A stretch of DNA of 33,570 bases. Source: Rhodanobacter sp. Lineage in GTDB: Bacteria > Pseudomonadota > Gammaproteobacteria > Xanthomonadales > Rhodanobacteraceae. This document shows, piece after piece, positions 18,180 to 25,622 of this stretch. Position numbers and translations under genes: made by a program. Position 1 is the first letter of the stretch. Each line of letters begins with the position of its first letter. The stretch covers positions 1 through 33,570 of the forward strand of contig SCRO01000020.1 in assembly GCA_004298505.1 (NCBI GenBank), written 5' to 3'. The notes below the pieces were generated by a model. That model was not told the origin of the DNA. It saw only the letters and a program-made list of their open reading frames with translations, and did no database searches.

Positions 18180-18532
18180 ATCCCGTTCTGTACGGATTGT
18201 CGAGCTGCGACACCTGCCGCAAGGCCCGCAACTGGCTCACCCGCTTCGACGTGGCCCACGACTTCGTCGACTACCGTGTCAACCCGATTCCAGCCGCAAC
18301 GCTAAAGGAGTGGGCGGCGCAGCTCGGCGGTTGGGAGAAGTTGGCCAACAAGTCCTCCACCACCTGGCGCAACCTGCTGCCGCAGCGCAAGAACCCGGGC
18401 AGCGATCCGGAGTGGACCTTGCTGCTCAAGGAGCACCCGGCCCTGGTTCGCCGCCCGGTCGTGGTTCTGCCGGATGGGTCGGTCAGCGTGGGCTTCTCCG
18501 ACAACGCATTCAAGAAGTTGTTCGGGCGCTGA
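18176..18532 (+). CDS. ArsC/Spx-like thioredoxin-fold protein (YffB family)
   Basis: This 118-residue protein has the ArsC/Spx fold. It starts with [20 protein letters not shown], holding the N-terminal cysteine (C10) and a second cysteine three residues on. It ends with the conserved ArsC-like [21 protein letters not shown]. In E. coli the relative yffB sits immediately upstream of dapE, and here it also belongs to a dap cluster, so this is probably YffB rather than a true arsenate reductase. The biochemical role of YffB is poorly known. The start overlaps the dapD stop by ATGA. Confidence 0.9.
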   Translation: MNPVLYGLSSCDTCRKARNWLTRFDVAHDFVDYRVNPIPAATLKEWAAQLGGWEKLANKSSTTWRNLLPQRKNPGSDPEWTLLLKEHPALVRRPVVVLPDGSVSVGFSDNAFKKLFGR

Positions 18533-18533
18533 C

Positions 18534-19595
18534 ATGGGCAGCCATCGGGCGCGCCGGTTTCGCAGCAACCTGCGCATTGAGCGCGATAATGCCGCCCTGT
18601 ACACGCGACTGGCCGAGCTGGCCACGGATGCGCAGCTGAGTCGCGCCTACCGTCGGATCGCCGAGGGTGAGCAGGCCAATGCGCAGTTCTGGGAGTCGCA
18701 TCTGGGCGAGCTGGGCGAGCGCGTGCCAGCGCTCCGCATCGGGCCGCGCGTGCGCGCGCTCAGCTGGTTCGCGCAACGCTTCGGCACGGAATTCGTGATG
18801 CCGACGGTGGTGCGGCTGGAACACGCCGACCATGAGGCCACGCCGGTCGATCGCAGCGGCCATCGTGACCATTTCGTTGCGACGCAGGAACTGGCTGTGC
18901 ATGGTCATCGGCATCGCGCGCAGAGCGGCAATACGCTGCGCGCGGCGGTACTCGGTGCCAACGACGGGCTGGTGTCCAACGTCAGCCTGGTGATGGGCAT
19001 GGCCGGTGCCGCCACTGGCGATCGCCCTGTGCTGTTGGCCGGGTTGGCCGGGCTGGTCGCGGGTGCATGCTCAATGGCGCTGGGCGAATGGCTGTCGATG
19101 AACAGTTCGCGTGAGTTCTACCAGGCACAGATCACCGAGCGTGCCGAACGTCTGGCGGTGGCGCCCGAGGATGGCCTGAAGCACATCGCGGGCATCTACC
19201 GCGACAAGGGGGTGGAGGCAGCGGCAGCCGAGCACCTGGCCGGCCACATTGCCGAGACGCCGCGGGCGGCGCTGGACATGCTGGTGCGCGAGGAGCTCGG
19301 CGTGGATCCGGGCGAGCTGGGCGGCTCGGCCTGGGGCGCGGCGATTTCGTCGTTCTGCCTGTTCGCCTGCGGTGCGCTGTTCCCGGTGGCGCCGTACTTC
19401 GTGCTCGGAGGGCAGGCGGCGCTGCTGGCCAGCATAGGTTCCACGGCGTTGGGCCTGGCGCTGATCGGTATCGGTACCTCGCTGTTCACCGGCCGCAGCA
19501 TGCTGTTCTCGGTCGCACGCCAGTTCAGCATCACCGCCGCGGCGGCGGCATTGACCTATGGCGTGGGCCACCTGTTGGGCGTGGTACTGAGCTAG
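18534..19595 (+). CDS. Ferritin-like/VIT1 membrane metal transporter (MbfA type)
   Basis: The 353-residue product joins an N-terminal ferritin- or rubrerythrin-like helical part (about residues 10-60, IERDNAALYTRLAEL and EGEQANAQFWESHL with candidate metal-binding Glu and His) to a C-terminal VIT1/CCC1 membrane domain. The latter shows GANDGLVSNVSLVMGMAGA (141-159) and GACSMALGEWLSMNSSREFY, then two hydrophobic helices near the end. Such Er-VIT1 proteins (MbfA in Bradyrhizobium and Agrobacterium) export iron or manganese. ATG 18534 starts one base after the preceding stop; this tight spacing points to one transcript with dapD. Its link to lysine synthesis is unclear. Confidence 0.88.
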   Translation: MGSHRARRFRSNLRIERDNAALYTRLAELATDAQLSRAYRRIAEGEQANAQFWESHLGELGERVPALRIGPRVRALSWFAQRFGTEFVMPTVVRLEHADHEATPVDRSGHRDHFVATQELAVHGHRHRAQSGNTLRAAVLGANDGLVSNVSLVMGMAGAATGDRPVLLAGLAGLVAGACSMALGEWLSMNSSREFYQAQITERAERLAVAPEDGLKHIAGIYRDKGVEAAAAEHLAGHIAETPRAALDMLVREELGVDPGELGGSAWGAAISSFCLFACGALFPVAPYFVLGGQAALLASIGSTALGLALIGIGTSLFTGRSMLFSVARQFSITAAAAALTYGVGHLLGVVLS

Positions 19596-19641
19596 CTTGT
19601 TATGCTGTGCATGGTGCCAACCTTGTGCGGTGTGAGTGACC

Positions 19642-20778
19642 ATGTCCGACGTATTCGACCTTGCCTGCAACCTGATCCGTCGCCGTTCGGTGACACCGGA
19701 AGATGCCGGCTGCCTGGCGTTGATCGGCTCACGACTTGAGCGCGGCGGATTCCGGGTAGAGCACCTGCGCTACGGCGAGGTTGACAACCTGTGGGCCACG
19801 CATGGGTCGGCTGGCCCGACCCTGGTGTTCCTGGGACACACCGACGTGGTGCCCAGCGGGCCGGAAGCTGACTGGCAAAGCCCACCGTTCGAGCCAACCG
19901 TTCGCGACGGCCTTCTATACGGCCGCGGCGCTGCCGACATGAAGGGTTCGGTGGCGGCGATGGTGGTGGCGCTGGAGCAGTTCGTGACCGCGTATCCGGA
20001 CCATTCGGGTCGCGTCGGCCTGCTGCTGACCAGCGACGAGGAAGGCCCGACCAATCTCGATGGTGTGCGCAAGGTCGCCGAGCAATTCCGCCGCACCGGC
20101 GAGCGCCTCGACTGGTGCGTCGTAGGCGAACCGTCGGCCAGGCAGCGTCTGGGCGACCTGATCCGCGTCGGCCGGCGCGGTTCGCTGTCTGCCACCTTGA
20201 CGGTGCGCGGCGTGCAGGGACACGTGGCTTACCCGGAGAAAGCACGCAATCCGATCCATGCATTCGCGCCGGCGCTCACTGCGCTGGCTGCCGAGCGTTG
20301 GGATGAAGGCAACCAGGATTTTCCACCCACCTCGTTCCAGGTTTCCAATCTCAACGCCGGCACCGGCGCCAGCAACGTCATCCCGGGTACGCTGCGCGCA
20401 CTGATGAACTTCCGTTACAGCACGGCCAGCACGGCCGACGAGCTGCGCGCGCGCAGCGAAGCGATCCTGCAGCGGCATAGGCTGGACTACGCCGTGGAGT
20501 GGAATCTTTCCGGCGAGCCGTTCCTTACTCCGCCCGGTGGCCGGTTGCGCGAAACCGCGGTGGCAGTCTGCCACGAACTGTGCGGCGTCGAGCCGGAACA
20601 GAGCACCGGCGGCGGCACCTCGGACGGTCGCTTCATCGCGCCGCTCGACGTCGAAGTGGTCGAGTTGGGCCCGGTCAACGCGACCATCCACAAGGTCGAC
20701 GAGTGCATCGCTCTGGATGAACTTGAGCAGTTGCCCGACCTGTACCGTGCCGTGTGCGAGCGCCTGCTGGCGCAGTGA
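19642..20778 (+). CDS. dapE: Succinyl-diaminopimelate desuccinylase
   Basis: DapE (378 residues) removes succinate from N-succinyl-LL-diaminopimelate, the step that yields LL-DAP for lysine and peptidoglycan. It is a dinuclear zinc M20 peptidase-like enzyme. H66 ([11 protein letters not shown]), D99 ([10 protein letters not shown]) and E133/E134 (SDEEGP) are the expected metal and catalytic residues, and [11 protein letters not shown] near the C-terminus is the family motif. ATG 19642 and an in-frame GTG at 19636 are both usable starts. No intrinsic terminator is visible in the 39 nt before the convergent SLOG gene. Confidence 0.98.
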   Translation: MSDVFDLACNLIRRRSVTPEDAGCLALIGSRLERGGFRVEHLRYGEVDNLWATHGSAGPTLVFLGHTDVVPSGPEADWQSPPFEPTVRDGLLYGRGAADMKGSVAAMVVALEQFVTAYPDHSGRVGLLLTSDEEGPTNLDGVRKVAEQFRRTGERLDWCVVGEPSARQRLGDLIRVGRRGSLSATLTVRGVQGHVAYPEKARNPIHAFAPALTALAAERWDEGNQDFPPTSFQVSNLNAGTGASNVIPGTLRALMNFRYSTASTADELRARSEAILQRHRLDYAVEWNLSGEPFLTPPGGRLRETAVAVCHELCGVEPEQSTGGGTSDGRFIAPLDVEVVELGPVNATIHKVDECIALDELEQLPDLYRAVCERLLAQ

Positions 20779-20817
20779 CCTCGTGCCGCTGATGAGGCTG
20801 TAGTCGCCCCGCGTGGA

Positions 20818-22551
20818 TTACATCTTGCCGTGCTCCAGCGGGCGATGGCGATGCATCAGCGCCCATTCTGCATGTTCGGCCAGTGCGGCCTCGCCCAGCG
20901 CGCGCAGGATGTCGCTGCGAGTGTCGGGGTCCTGGGTCGCGTCCAGCTTGCGGCGTGCACTGGCGAAGATGCCGCGCATGTACTGGTACTGCTTGATCAG
21001 TTCCTTGTCGGCCTTGCGGTAGGCGTAGGATTCGCGCGCGGCGGCGATCACGGCCAGTACGCCCATCAAGGCGACCAGCGAGGTGGTGGTGTCCGCGTCG
21101 AGCCAGCGGTGGAACAGCGCCAGCAAGATGCTGGTGGCGATCACCGCCCACAACAGGATGTGCGAGAGGCGTTGCGTTGCGCGATGAACCCGGCTACGTT
21201 GTTCGCTCTTGCGCGTGTAGTAGCCGAGTTGGCCACTGCCGTCCGGCTCGCCGATCCATTCGGCGATGACCTTTGCCACGCCGGTCGCCGATGCCGCGAT
21301 GACCGCATTGACCCCGGCCACGCGCATCACGTTGCGGATCCAGCCCAGTTCGATGTCCTGCTTCTGCATGAAATCCTCGTGCGCGAAGGCGCCGAGTTCG
21401 TCGGCTTCGATGCCCGCGCATCCCCAGTAACCCTGCACACGCAAACCTTCGGCGAGTGCGCGGTAGTCGATGTACTTGCGGTGCCAATCGCGTCGCCGTG
21501 CCAGCCACGCCAACAACACGCCCGCGGCAAACAACACCACGAACAGGTAGATGGCGTCGCCCACGTAAGGCACCTCCTGCGGCAGGTCGGAGTAGCACAC
21601 GAACGCGATGCCCATCAACGCCGCCAGCACATACAAGCTGCGCATCGTCAGCAGCACCTGCCTCTGGAAGTGGACTGCCAGCCAGTCGGCGGCGGCGAAC
21701 AGGCGTCCAACCGCGACGCAATCACCGCCCCGGGTCACGCGATCATCGCGTGCTGACGCGTTCGCAGCATCGATGTGGTCAGCGTAGCGTGCGGCGTCGG
21801 CGTCGAATTGCTGCATGCGCCGGAACATGTGGCGAAACTCGCTCGGCATGCCGGCCTCGCCCGCATGAGCGCCGGTGTCATCGACCCAGCGCACCTGCAG
21901 CGGTTGCAGTGGCGGGTGGACCGTGCCTGCGTGGTCGGCGCGTGAACAGACGATGTGGTACAGCAGGCTCTCGTCACCGCTGTCCAGCGTCACGTGGCGG
22001 GAGTGGCGGCGTTCGATCGGTCCGGGCAGGATGCGATCCATGTGAAAGCGCACGATTTGTGCGGTACCGCCGAACTTGTCCGAGGGACAGCCATCCCACA
22101 ACGCCAACAGGATGTGACTGTGGCTGGCGATGAATACGCCAGCATGCGCGTACTGGCGGTTGCGCGCCTCGCCATGCGTGGCCACGGTTTCCGGGGTGTT
22201 GCCCGGCAGCAGTGGCAGCGGCAGTATCTCGGCGTGTTGGCACAAGGCGGCAAACCTGGCGCGGGCATCGGCACTGAAATCGTCGAGATACAGGTCCTGC
22301 GGCAACGGCAGCGGTGCGATCAGGCGCGCGCCCGCGTGCAAGGCTTCCTCCGCAGCCAGTTGATCGCCACCATCGGCCAGCGCCGACAGCACCACCAGCG
22401 GCAAGTCCGGAAAATCGAGTCGCAGGTACGCGAAAAAATCGCGCAGCCGCAGTCGGATCGGCTCGATCTCGTGTGCGGCGAGGTCGCGGTGGCTGGTGAC
22501 GCCGATGACCAGCGGAACGGTGGCCGGCAAGAGGCTTGCTGTTGCGGTCAT
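20818..22551 (-). CDS. SLOG-like domain protein with C-terminal 2TM/SLATT-like membrane region
   Basis: The 577-residue protein starts with a Rossmann-like domain resembling SLOG/LOG sensors. The nucleotide-loop-like VIGVTSHRDL is at about 15-24, LSALADGGDQLAAEEAL at 55-71 (a LOG-type GGxxGxM analogue) and HILLALWDG at 146-154. After a helical linker come hydrophobic segments at about 302-320, 330-351, 462-480 and 490-505, and a helix rich in K/Q/Y (YRKADKELIKQYQYMRGIF). The two-helix pairs recall SLATT-type effectors. Family knowledge: SLOG domains are predicted nucleotide sensors, SLATT domains predicted pores. ATG 22551 is preferred over 22593, which has no ribosome binding site. It is the last gene of the TIR cluster. 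Function is inferred. Confidence 0.7.
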   Translation of the reverse strand: MTATASLLPATVPLVIGVTSHRDLAAHEIEPIRLRLRDFFAYLRLDFPDLPLVVLSALADGGDQLAAEEALHAGARLIAPLPLPQDLYLDDFSADARARFAALCQHAEILPLPLLPGNTPETVATHGEARNRQYAHAGVFIASHSHILLALWDGCPSDKFGGTAQIVRFHMDRILPGPIERRHSRHVTLDSGDESLLYHIVCSRADHAGTVHPPLQPLQVRWVDDTGAHAGEAGMPSEFRHMFRRMQQFDADAARYADHIDAANASARDDRVTRGGDCVAVGRLFAAADWLAVHFQRQVLLTMRSLYVLAALMGIAFVCYSDLPQEVPYVGDAIYLFVVLFAAGVLLAWLARRRDWHRKYIDYRALAEGLRVQGYWGCAGIEADELGAFAHEDFMQKQDIELGWIRNVMRVAGVNAVIAASATGVAKVIAEWIGEPDGSGQLGYYTRKSEQRSRVHRATQRLSHILLWAVIATSILLALFHRWLDADTTTSLVALMGVLAVIAAARESYAYRKADKELIKQYQYMRGIFASARRKLDATQDPDTRSDILRALGEAALAEHAEWALMHRHRPLEHGKM

Positions 22552-22606
22552 AAGGTTGCCTGATCCTGCAGGAGGAGGAATGCTTGCTGGCATCGATGCG
22601 TGGAAA

Positions 22607-22625
22607 GCCGCGCGTTCGGCGCGGC
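22607..22625 (-). terminator. GC-rich hairpin upstream of SLOG gene
   Basis: GCCGCGC and GCGCGGC (7 bp, 5-nt loop) followed on the minus strand by TTT only. Weak terminator or attenuator between the small beta-rich gene and the SLOG gene; it may lower expression of the downstream gene. Confidence 0.35.
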
Positions 22626-22670
22626 CGTCGTCGGGTTTGCTCGTTGATCAGTGAATCACTTGAGCAGCCG

Positions 22671-22730
22671 AACGGGGTCAGGTTGACTTACTACTGCAGT
22701 CTGGGCGGAAGAACTCAACCTGACCCGGTT
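22671..22730. repeat. Long inverted repeat, MITE/REP-like
   Basis: GGGTCAGGTTGA (22675-22686) pairs perfectly with TCAACCTGACCC (22715-22726). One mismatch outward, the pairing continues (AAC/GTT), giving 15 of 16 matched ends around a 28-nt interior. The GGGGTCAGGTTGA end is a kind of sequence I associate with REP elements mobilised by RAYT transposases; no RAYT gene is in the window. It interrupts the TIR-to-SLOG gene cluster. Confidence 0.7.
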
Positions 22731-22774
22731 TCTTGGCGGTGCGGCGGCGCCGGTGCTTCGGCTCGGTCACCAGG

Positions 22775-23158
22775 TCAGTTGTTCTTGATCATGGGATTGT
22801 CGATAGTGCCTGCTGGGGAACTCGATATTTGCGTCGAATAGGGCGTTCCGTTGATGGTCGCATTGAGCTGGTACGTGTAGGTACCGTCTGCGCCGGCTGC
22901 GTCGACGATCGTCAGGACCTGACCGCCCGGCGCGAGCGTTGGCGTGCCGAAGCCGGCCGTACTCCCAGGTGGCGTCGGCCAGCGAAAACCGGATGTCGCC
23001 GAGCCGTCGATCGCATTGAATGTCCCGCTGTCGGAGTCCAGATACCAGACGATGGTCGTGCTCTGGGTGGCATCGATCGGTTTGCCGCCGTCTTTCACAT
23101 CCAGTACGTTCTGGTTGTTTTCGGTTTTCGGCTCCACTTTGTAGACTTTGACCGTCAT
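22775..23158 (-). CDS. Small beta-rich protein of the TIR cluster
   Basis: The 127-residue product has no signal peptide or membrane helix. It is rich in beta-forming residues and Gly/Thr/Ser/Pro turns, as in a small immunoglobulin-like or cupredoxin-like sandwich. TTIVWYLDSDSGTF is followed by GQVLTIVDAAGADGTYTYQL and it ends with TIDNPMIKNN. From memory this ending and layout resemble the family annotated DP-EP in databases, but I cannot verify that. ATG 23158 has a CGGAG ribosome binding site. It lies 37 nt downstream of the TIR-TPR gene on the same strand, so it is probably cotranscribed. It could be a ligand-binding or accessory subunit; no function should be assumed. Confidence 0.7.
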   Translation of the reverse strand: MTVKVYKVEPKTENNQNVLDVKDGGKPIDATQSTTIVWYLDSDSGTFNAIDGSATSGFRWPTPPGSTAGFGTPTLAPGGQVLTIVDAAGADGTYTYQLNATINGTPYSTQISSSPAGTIDNPMIKNN

Positions 23159-23195
23159 GACTTTCTCCGTTTGATTGAATGATCTTCGCGGCTCG

Positions 23196-25439
23196 TTACC
23201 GCGAAGTACCCCCGTTCTCGGATGCGGAAAGCGCGGTTTGTATCTGCTGGCGAACTCGCGCATTCGGCGGATAGTCGATATGGGCTTGCTGCAATATCTG
23301 CATAAATGCCGGATCCCGGTAGCCGCTGGCGCGCAAGGTGTCGATGACCGGCTGCGCGTCGGATTTGCGGCCAAGACTCAGCAGCGCATCGACCTTGAGC
23401 GCCAGCAAGCGCGGATCATTGGCCCCACTCTTGACTGAATCGATGGCGGCAAGGCAGCTTTTGCGTTGAGCCTTGGCATCCGGATCGCCCTGAATCTTCG
23501 CGAGCAGCAACCGCGCATCCAGAGTTGCCAGCAACGTGGCACGATCCTGCAGATGTTTCTGCAGGGCCGGATCGAGCCAGCCCTGCGCGGCCTGCAACTG
23601 CGCCTGCGCCTCTTGATTTTTGCCCGAGGTTGCCAGTTGCGCGGCACGTTCGGTGCGCACTTCGGCGAATTCGCGTTGCCAGGAAGCGTTGCTCGGATCC
23701 TGTTTGGTCAGTGCCGCGAACGTTGCGAACGATCGGTCGGTCAGTTTCAGCGCCTCGGGCAGATTGCCAGTCAGGCGTAGCAGGCGGCTCAGTTGCATGC
23801 GATACAGCGCCAGGATCTCGCTGATCGATGTGATCGTCGTGTCCTGTTTGTGTAGTTCCTCGGCGATGTTCACCACATCGCGCAGGTCGCGAATCGCGGC
23901 ATCCGTTTCTCCCGCCAGCGCCAGCGTCCGGCCGAGGATCGCGCGCACGCGGAACATGTTCTGGCGCTGATCGTTGTTCTTCGGATCGTGTGCGCTCTGA
24001 ACGGTTTCGATTTGGTCGTCAGCGGCGTATTCGGTAATGGCCGTGACCAGATCGCCGCGTGTCAACGCTAGCTTGCCAAGATTGTTATGGTTCGAGCCTA
24101 AAAGCACATTCCATTCGACGTTGTTGCGATCCGTGGCAACCAATTTTCTGTCCAGATCCAGTGCCTTTTGGTAGGAATTCTTGGCTTCATCGAGTTTCCC
24201 GCGCGACTCGAGTACATGACCGAGGTTGCTTTCGACGTTCTGCATTTGCAGCATAAACTTCGGATTATCGGCGCCTGCGTTCTCTACGCGTTCGAGGATC
24301 TGCTGCGCGGTGCGGAAATTCCGCTCGGCTTGATCGAGATTGCCCTGAAACCAGCAGGTCATTCCGATCCACGATTCGACTTCCGCCCAAGCCAGCTGCA
24401 GCGGCATGTCTTGCGGACTTTTGCGCGCTTGCGCCGATATGAGTATGAGCGATGCCTGGTAGGAATCCAGTGCGGCGGGCAGGTGGCCCTGATCCAGCCG
24501 GACGGAGCCGATGCGTTCCAGCGCCCGGGCGCGCTGCACGATCGCCTTGTCGGTGACATCCGTGGTCGGCAGCGACTTAAAATAATCCATGGCCTTGTCA
24601 TCGACCGACTCGATGATGTCCAGCCGGTTGATCTGGGACAGCTTGTCGTTCAGATTGCCCAGCATGAAACCGACCAGTCCCTCGGCCTGCTTCTGGCGGC
24701 GTTCCGCGGCCTGTTGCGCGACAACCGCATGGTGTCGCGCGATCACGGCTTCGTGGCGTGAAATCAACGCATATACAGCCAACACGCTGGTCACCGCCAT
24801 CACGGCCAGCGCCAGCGCGGTGATCGCGGTCATCTTGCGGGTGCGGCGCTGCAGTTCGCGCTGCTTCAGCGCGTCGAAGCCGACGCCAAGCATGCCCGCA
24901 ATCAGTTTCAGCTTGGCGTTGCCCTTGCCGTCCTTGCCGGGACGCGCATCGGCAGCGATCGGCTCGGCGGGTTCGCTGGTGAGGGGGCCATCCGCATCGA
25001 ACTGCAAGCGCAGTGCCGGTGCGAAACATTCTTCCGCCGCGCGGCCGGTCAGGTCGCTGGCGTTCGGCTCGCCATCGACGATCAGGCAGAAGATGCGTTC
25101 GCTGCGACCCAGCCGCTTGTATGCCAGTACTTCCTCGTTGACCCAGCGCGAGCCGGCCGAATGTGGCGAGCAGATCACGATCAGGTTGGCCGATTGCGCC
25201 AGCGCTTCGTTGACCTTGTTGCCAAGGTCGAAGGCACTGGCCAGTTCGTCGCGGTCGCGGAAGATCGGCGCGAGGCGTTTCGGGATCACCCCGGCTGCGG
25301 TTTCTGTTCCAACCAGGCGCGACGGGACGCGATAGGTCTCCAGTGCCTTGTGCAGCCAGTCGGCCCAGACCTTGTCCTGGTGACTGTAGCTGATGAAGGC
25401 GCGATAGTGGAAGTCCGAAGCAGGCTTGAGCTGCGGCAT
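23196..25439 (-). CDS. Membrane-anchored TIR domain protein with TPR repeats
   Basis: The 747-residue protein begins with a TIR domain (about residues 10-123). YRAFISYSHQDKVWADWL is followed by LAPIFRDRDELA (a BB-loop-like region), then SPHSAGSRWVNEEV with the W99-x-x-E102 that fits the catalytic glutamate of NAD-cleaving TIR domains. A membrane helix at about 204-226 follows a basic region, then a short coiled part, and several TPR-like helical repeats from about 290 to 560 (for example LDQGHLPAALDSYQASL, SRGKLDEAKNSYQKALDL). The C-terminal 180 residues are helical. ATG 25439 is taken as start; GTG 25451 is possible. The TPR-coding part is lower in G+C than its neighbours. Likely orientation: TIR in the cytoplasm and the TPR array outside, or both inside if the helix is a hairpin. 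Confidence 0.88.
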   Translation of the reverse strand: MPQLKPASDFHYRAFISYSHQDKVWADWLHKALETYRVPSRLVGTETAAGVIPKRLAPIFRDRDELASAFDLGNKVNEALAQSANLIVICSPHSAGSRWVNEEVLAYKRLGRSERIFCLIVDGEPNASDLTGRAAEECFAPALRLQFDADGPLTSEPAEPIAADARPGKDGKGNAKLKLIAGMLGVGFDALKQRELQRRTRKMTAITALALAVMAVTSVLAVYALISRHEAVIARHHAVVAQQAAERRQKQAEGLVGFMLGNLNDKLSQINRLDIIESVDDKAMDYFKSLPTTDVTDKAIVQRARALERIGSVRLDQGHLPAALDSYQASLILISAQARKSPQDMPLQLAWAEVESWIGMTCWFQGNLDQAERNFRTAQQILERVENAGADNPKFMLQMQNVESNLGHVLESRGKLDEAKNSYQKALDLDRKLVATDRNNVEWNVLLGSNHNNLGKLALTRGDLVTAITEYAADDQIETVQSAHDPKNNDQRQNMFRVRAILGRTLALAGETDAAIRDLRDVVNIAEELHKQDTTITSISEILALYRMQLSRLLRLTGNLPEALKLTDRSFATFAALTKQDPSNASWQREFAEVRTERAAQLATSGKNQEAQAQLQAAQGWLDPALQKHLQDRATLLATLDARLLLAKIQGDPDAKAQRKSCLAAIDSVKSGANDPRLLALKVDALLSLGRKSDAQPVIDTLRASGYRDPAFMQILQQAHIDYPPNARVRQQIQTALSASENGGTSR

Positions 25440-25491
25440 GGCTGCAGGCACTCCCGTGCCGGGTCACGCAATCCCTTGCCGGGACATTCCT

Positions 25492-25565
25492 CCACCAAAC
25501 CCCGGGTCAGCCACGTCATGGGCCTCAGAAACGTTGCTGCCACCACAAAACCATACCACCAAAAA
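25492..25565 (-). promoter_or_regulatory. Repeated CCACCAAA boxes upstream of TIR gene
   Basis: CCACCAAA occurs at 25492-25499, CCACCACAAAA at 25540-25550 and CCACCAAAAA at 25556-25565, all in the same direction, with an inverted copy TTTGGTGG at 25583-25590. The stretch is AT-rich compared with its surroundings. It could be operator DNA for the TIR cluster; I cannot name a regulator. Confidence 0.35.
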
Positions 25566-25591
25566 CGTGATGTACGTCACACTTTGGTGGT
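25555..25591 (-). terminator. Inverted repeat after the acylase gene, possible terminator
   Basis: ACCACCAAA (25555-25563) and TTTGGTGGT (25583-25591) form a 9-bp perfect arm pair around 19 nt. Read on the minus strand it lies 32 nt beyond the acylase stop. The 3' side has T-rich bases (ATGGTTTTG). It may end acylase transcription, act as an operator, or both. Confidence 0.45.
25566..25581 (-). promoter_or_regulatory. Crp/Clp-type palindrome upstream of TIR cluster
   Basis: On the minus strand the sequence is TGTGA-CGTACA-TCACG, which matches the Crp consensus TGTGA-N6-TCACA in nine of ten arm positions. Clp is the Crp homologue in Xanthomonadales. The centre lies about 134 nt upstream of the TIR start codon, compatible with activation if the promoter is in between. 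It sits in the loop of the larger inverted repeat. No experiment known to me supports binding here. Confidence 0.5.
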
Positions 25592-25622
25592 CGCCGGGCC
25601 ATGCAGGTACCCGTGAAGCGGC

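Noticed and set aside
22580-22654. Plus-strand 24-codon ORF with a strong GGAGGAGGA ribosome binding site
   Set aside because: Very short, antisense to the 5' end of the SLOG gene leader, and its sequence (MLAGIDAWKAAR...) has no protein-like feature. Kept only as a curiosity.
20818-25439. A CBASS cyclase/nucleotidyltransferase partner
   Set aside because: No cyclic-nucleotide synthase is encoded in or beside the cluster, so CBASS is not supported; the TIR protein is the only candidate signal producer.
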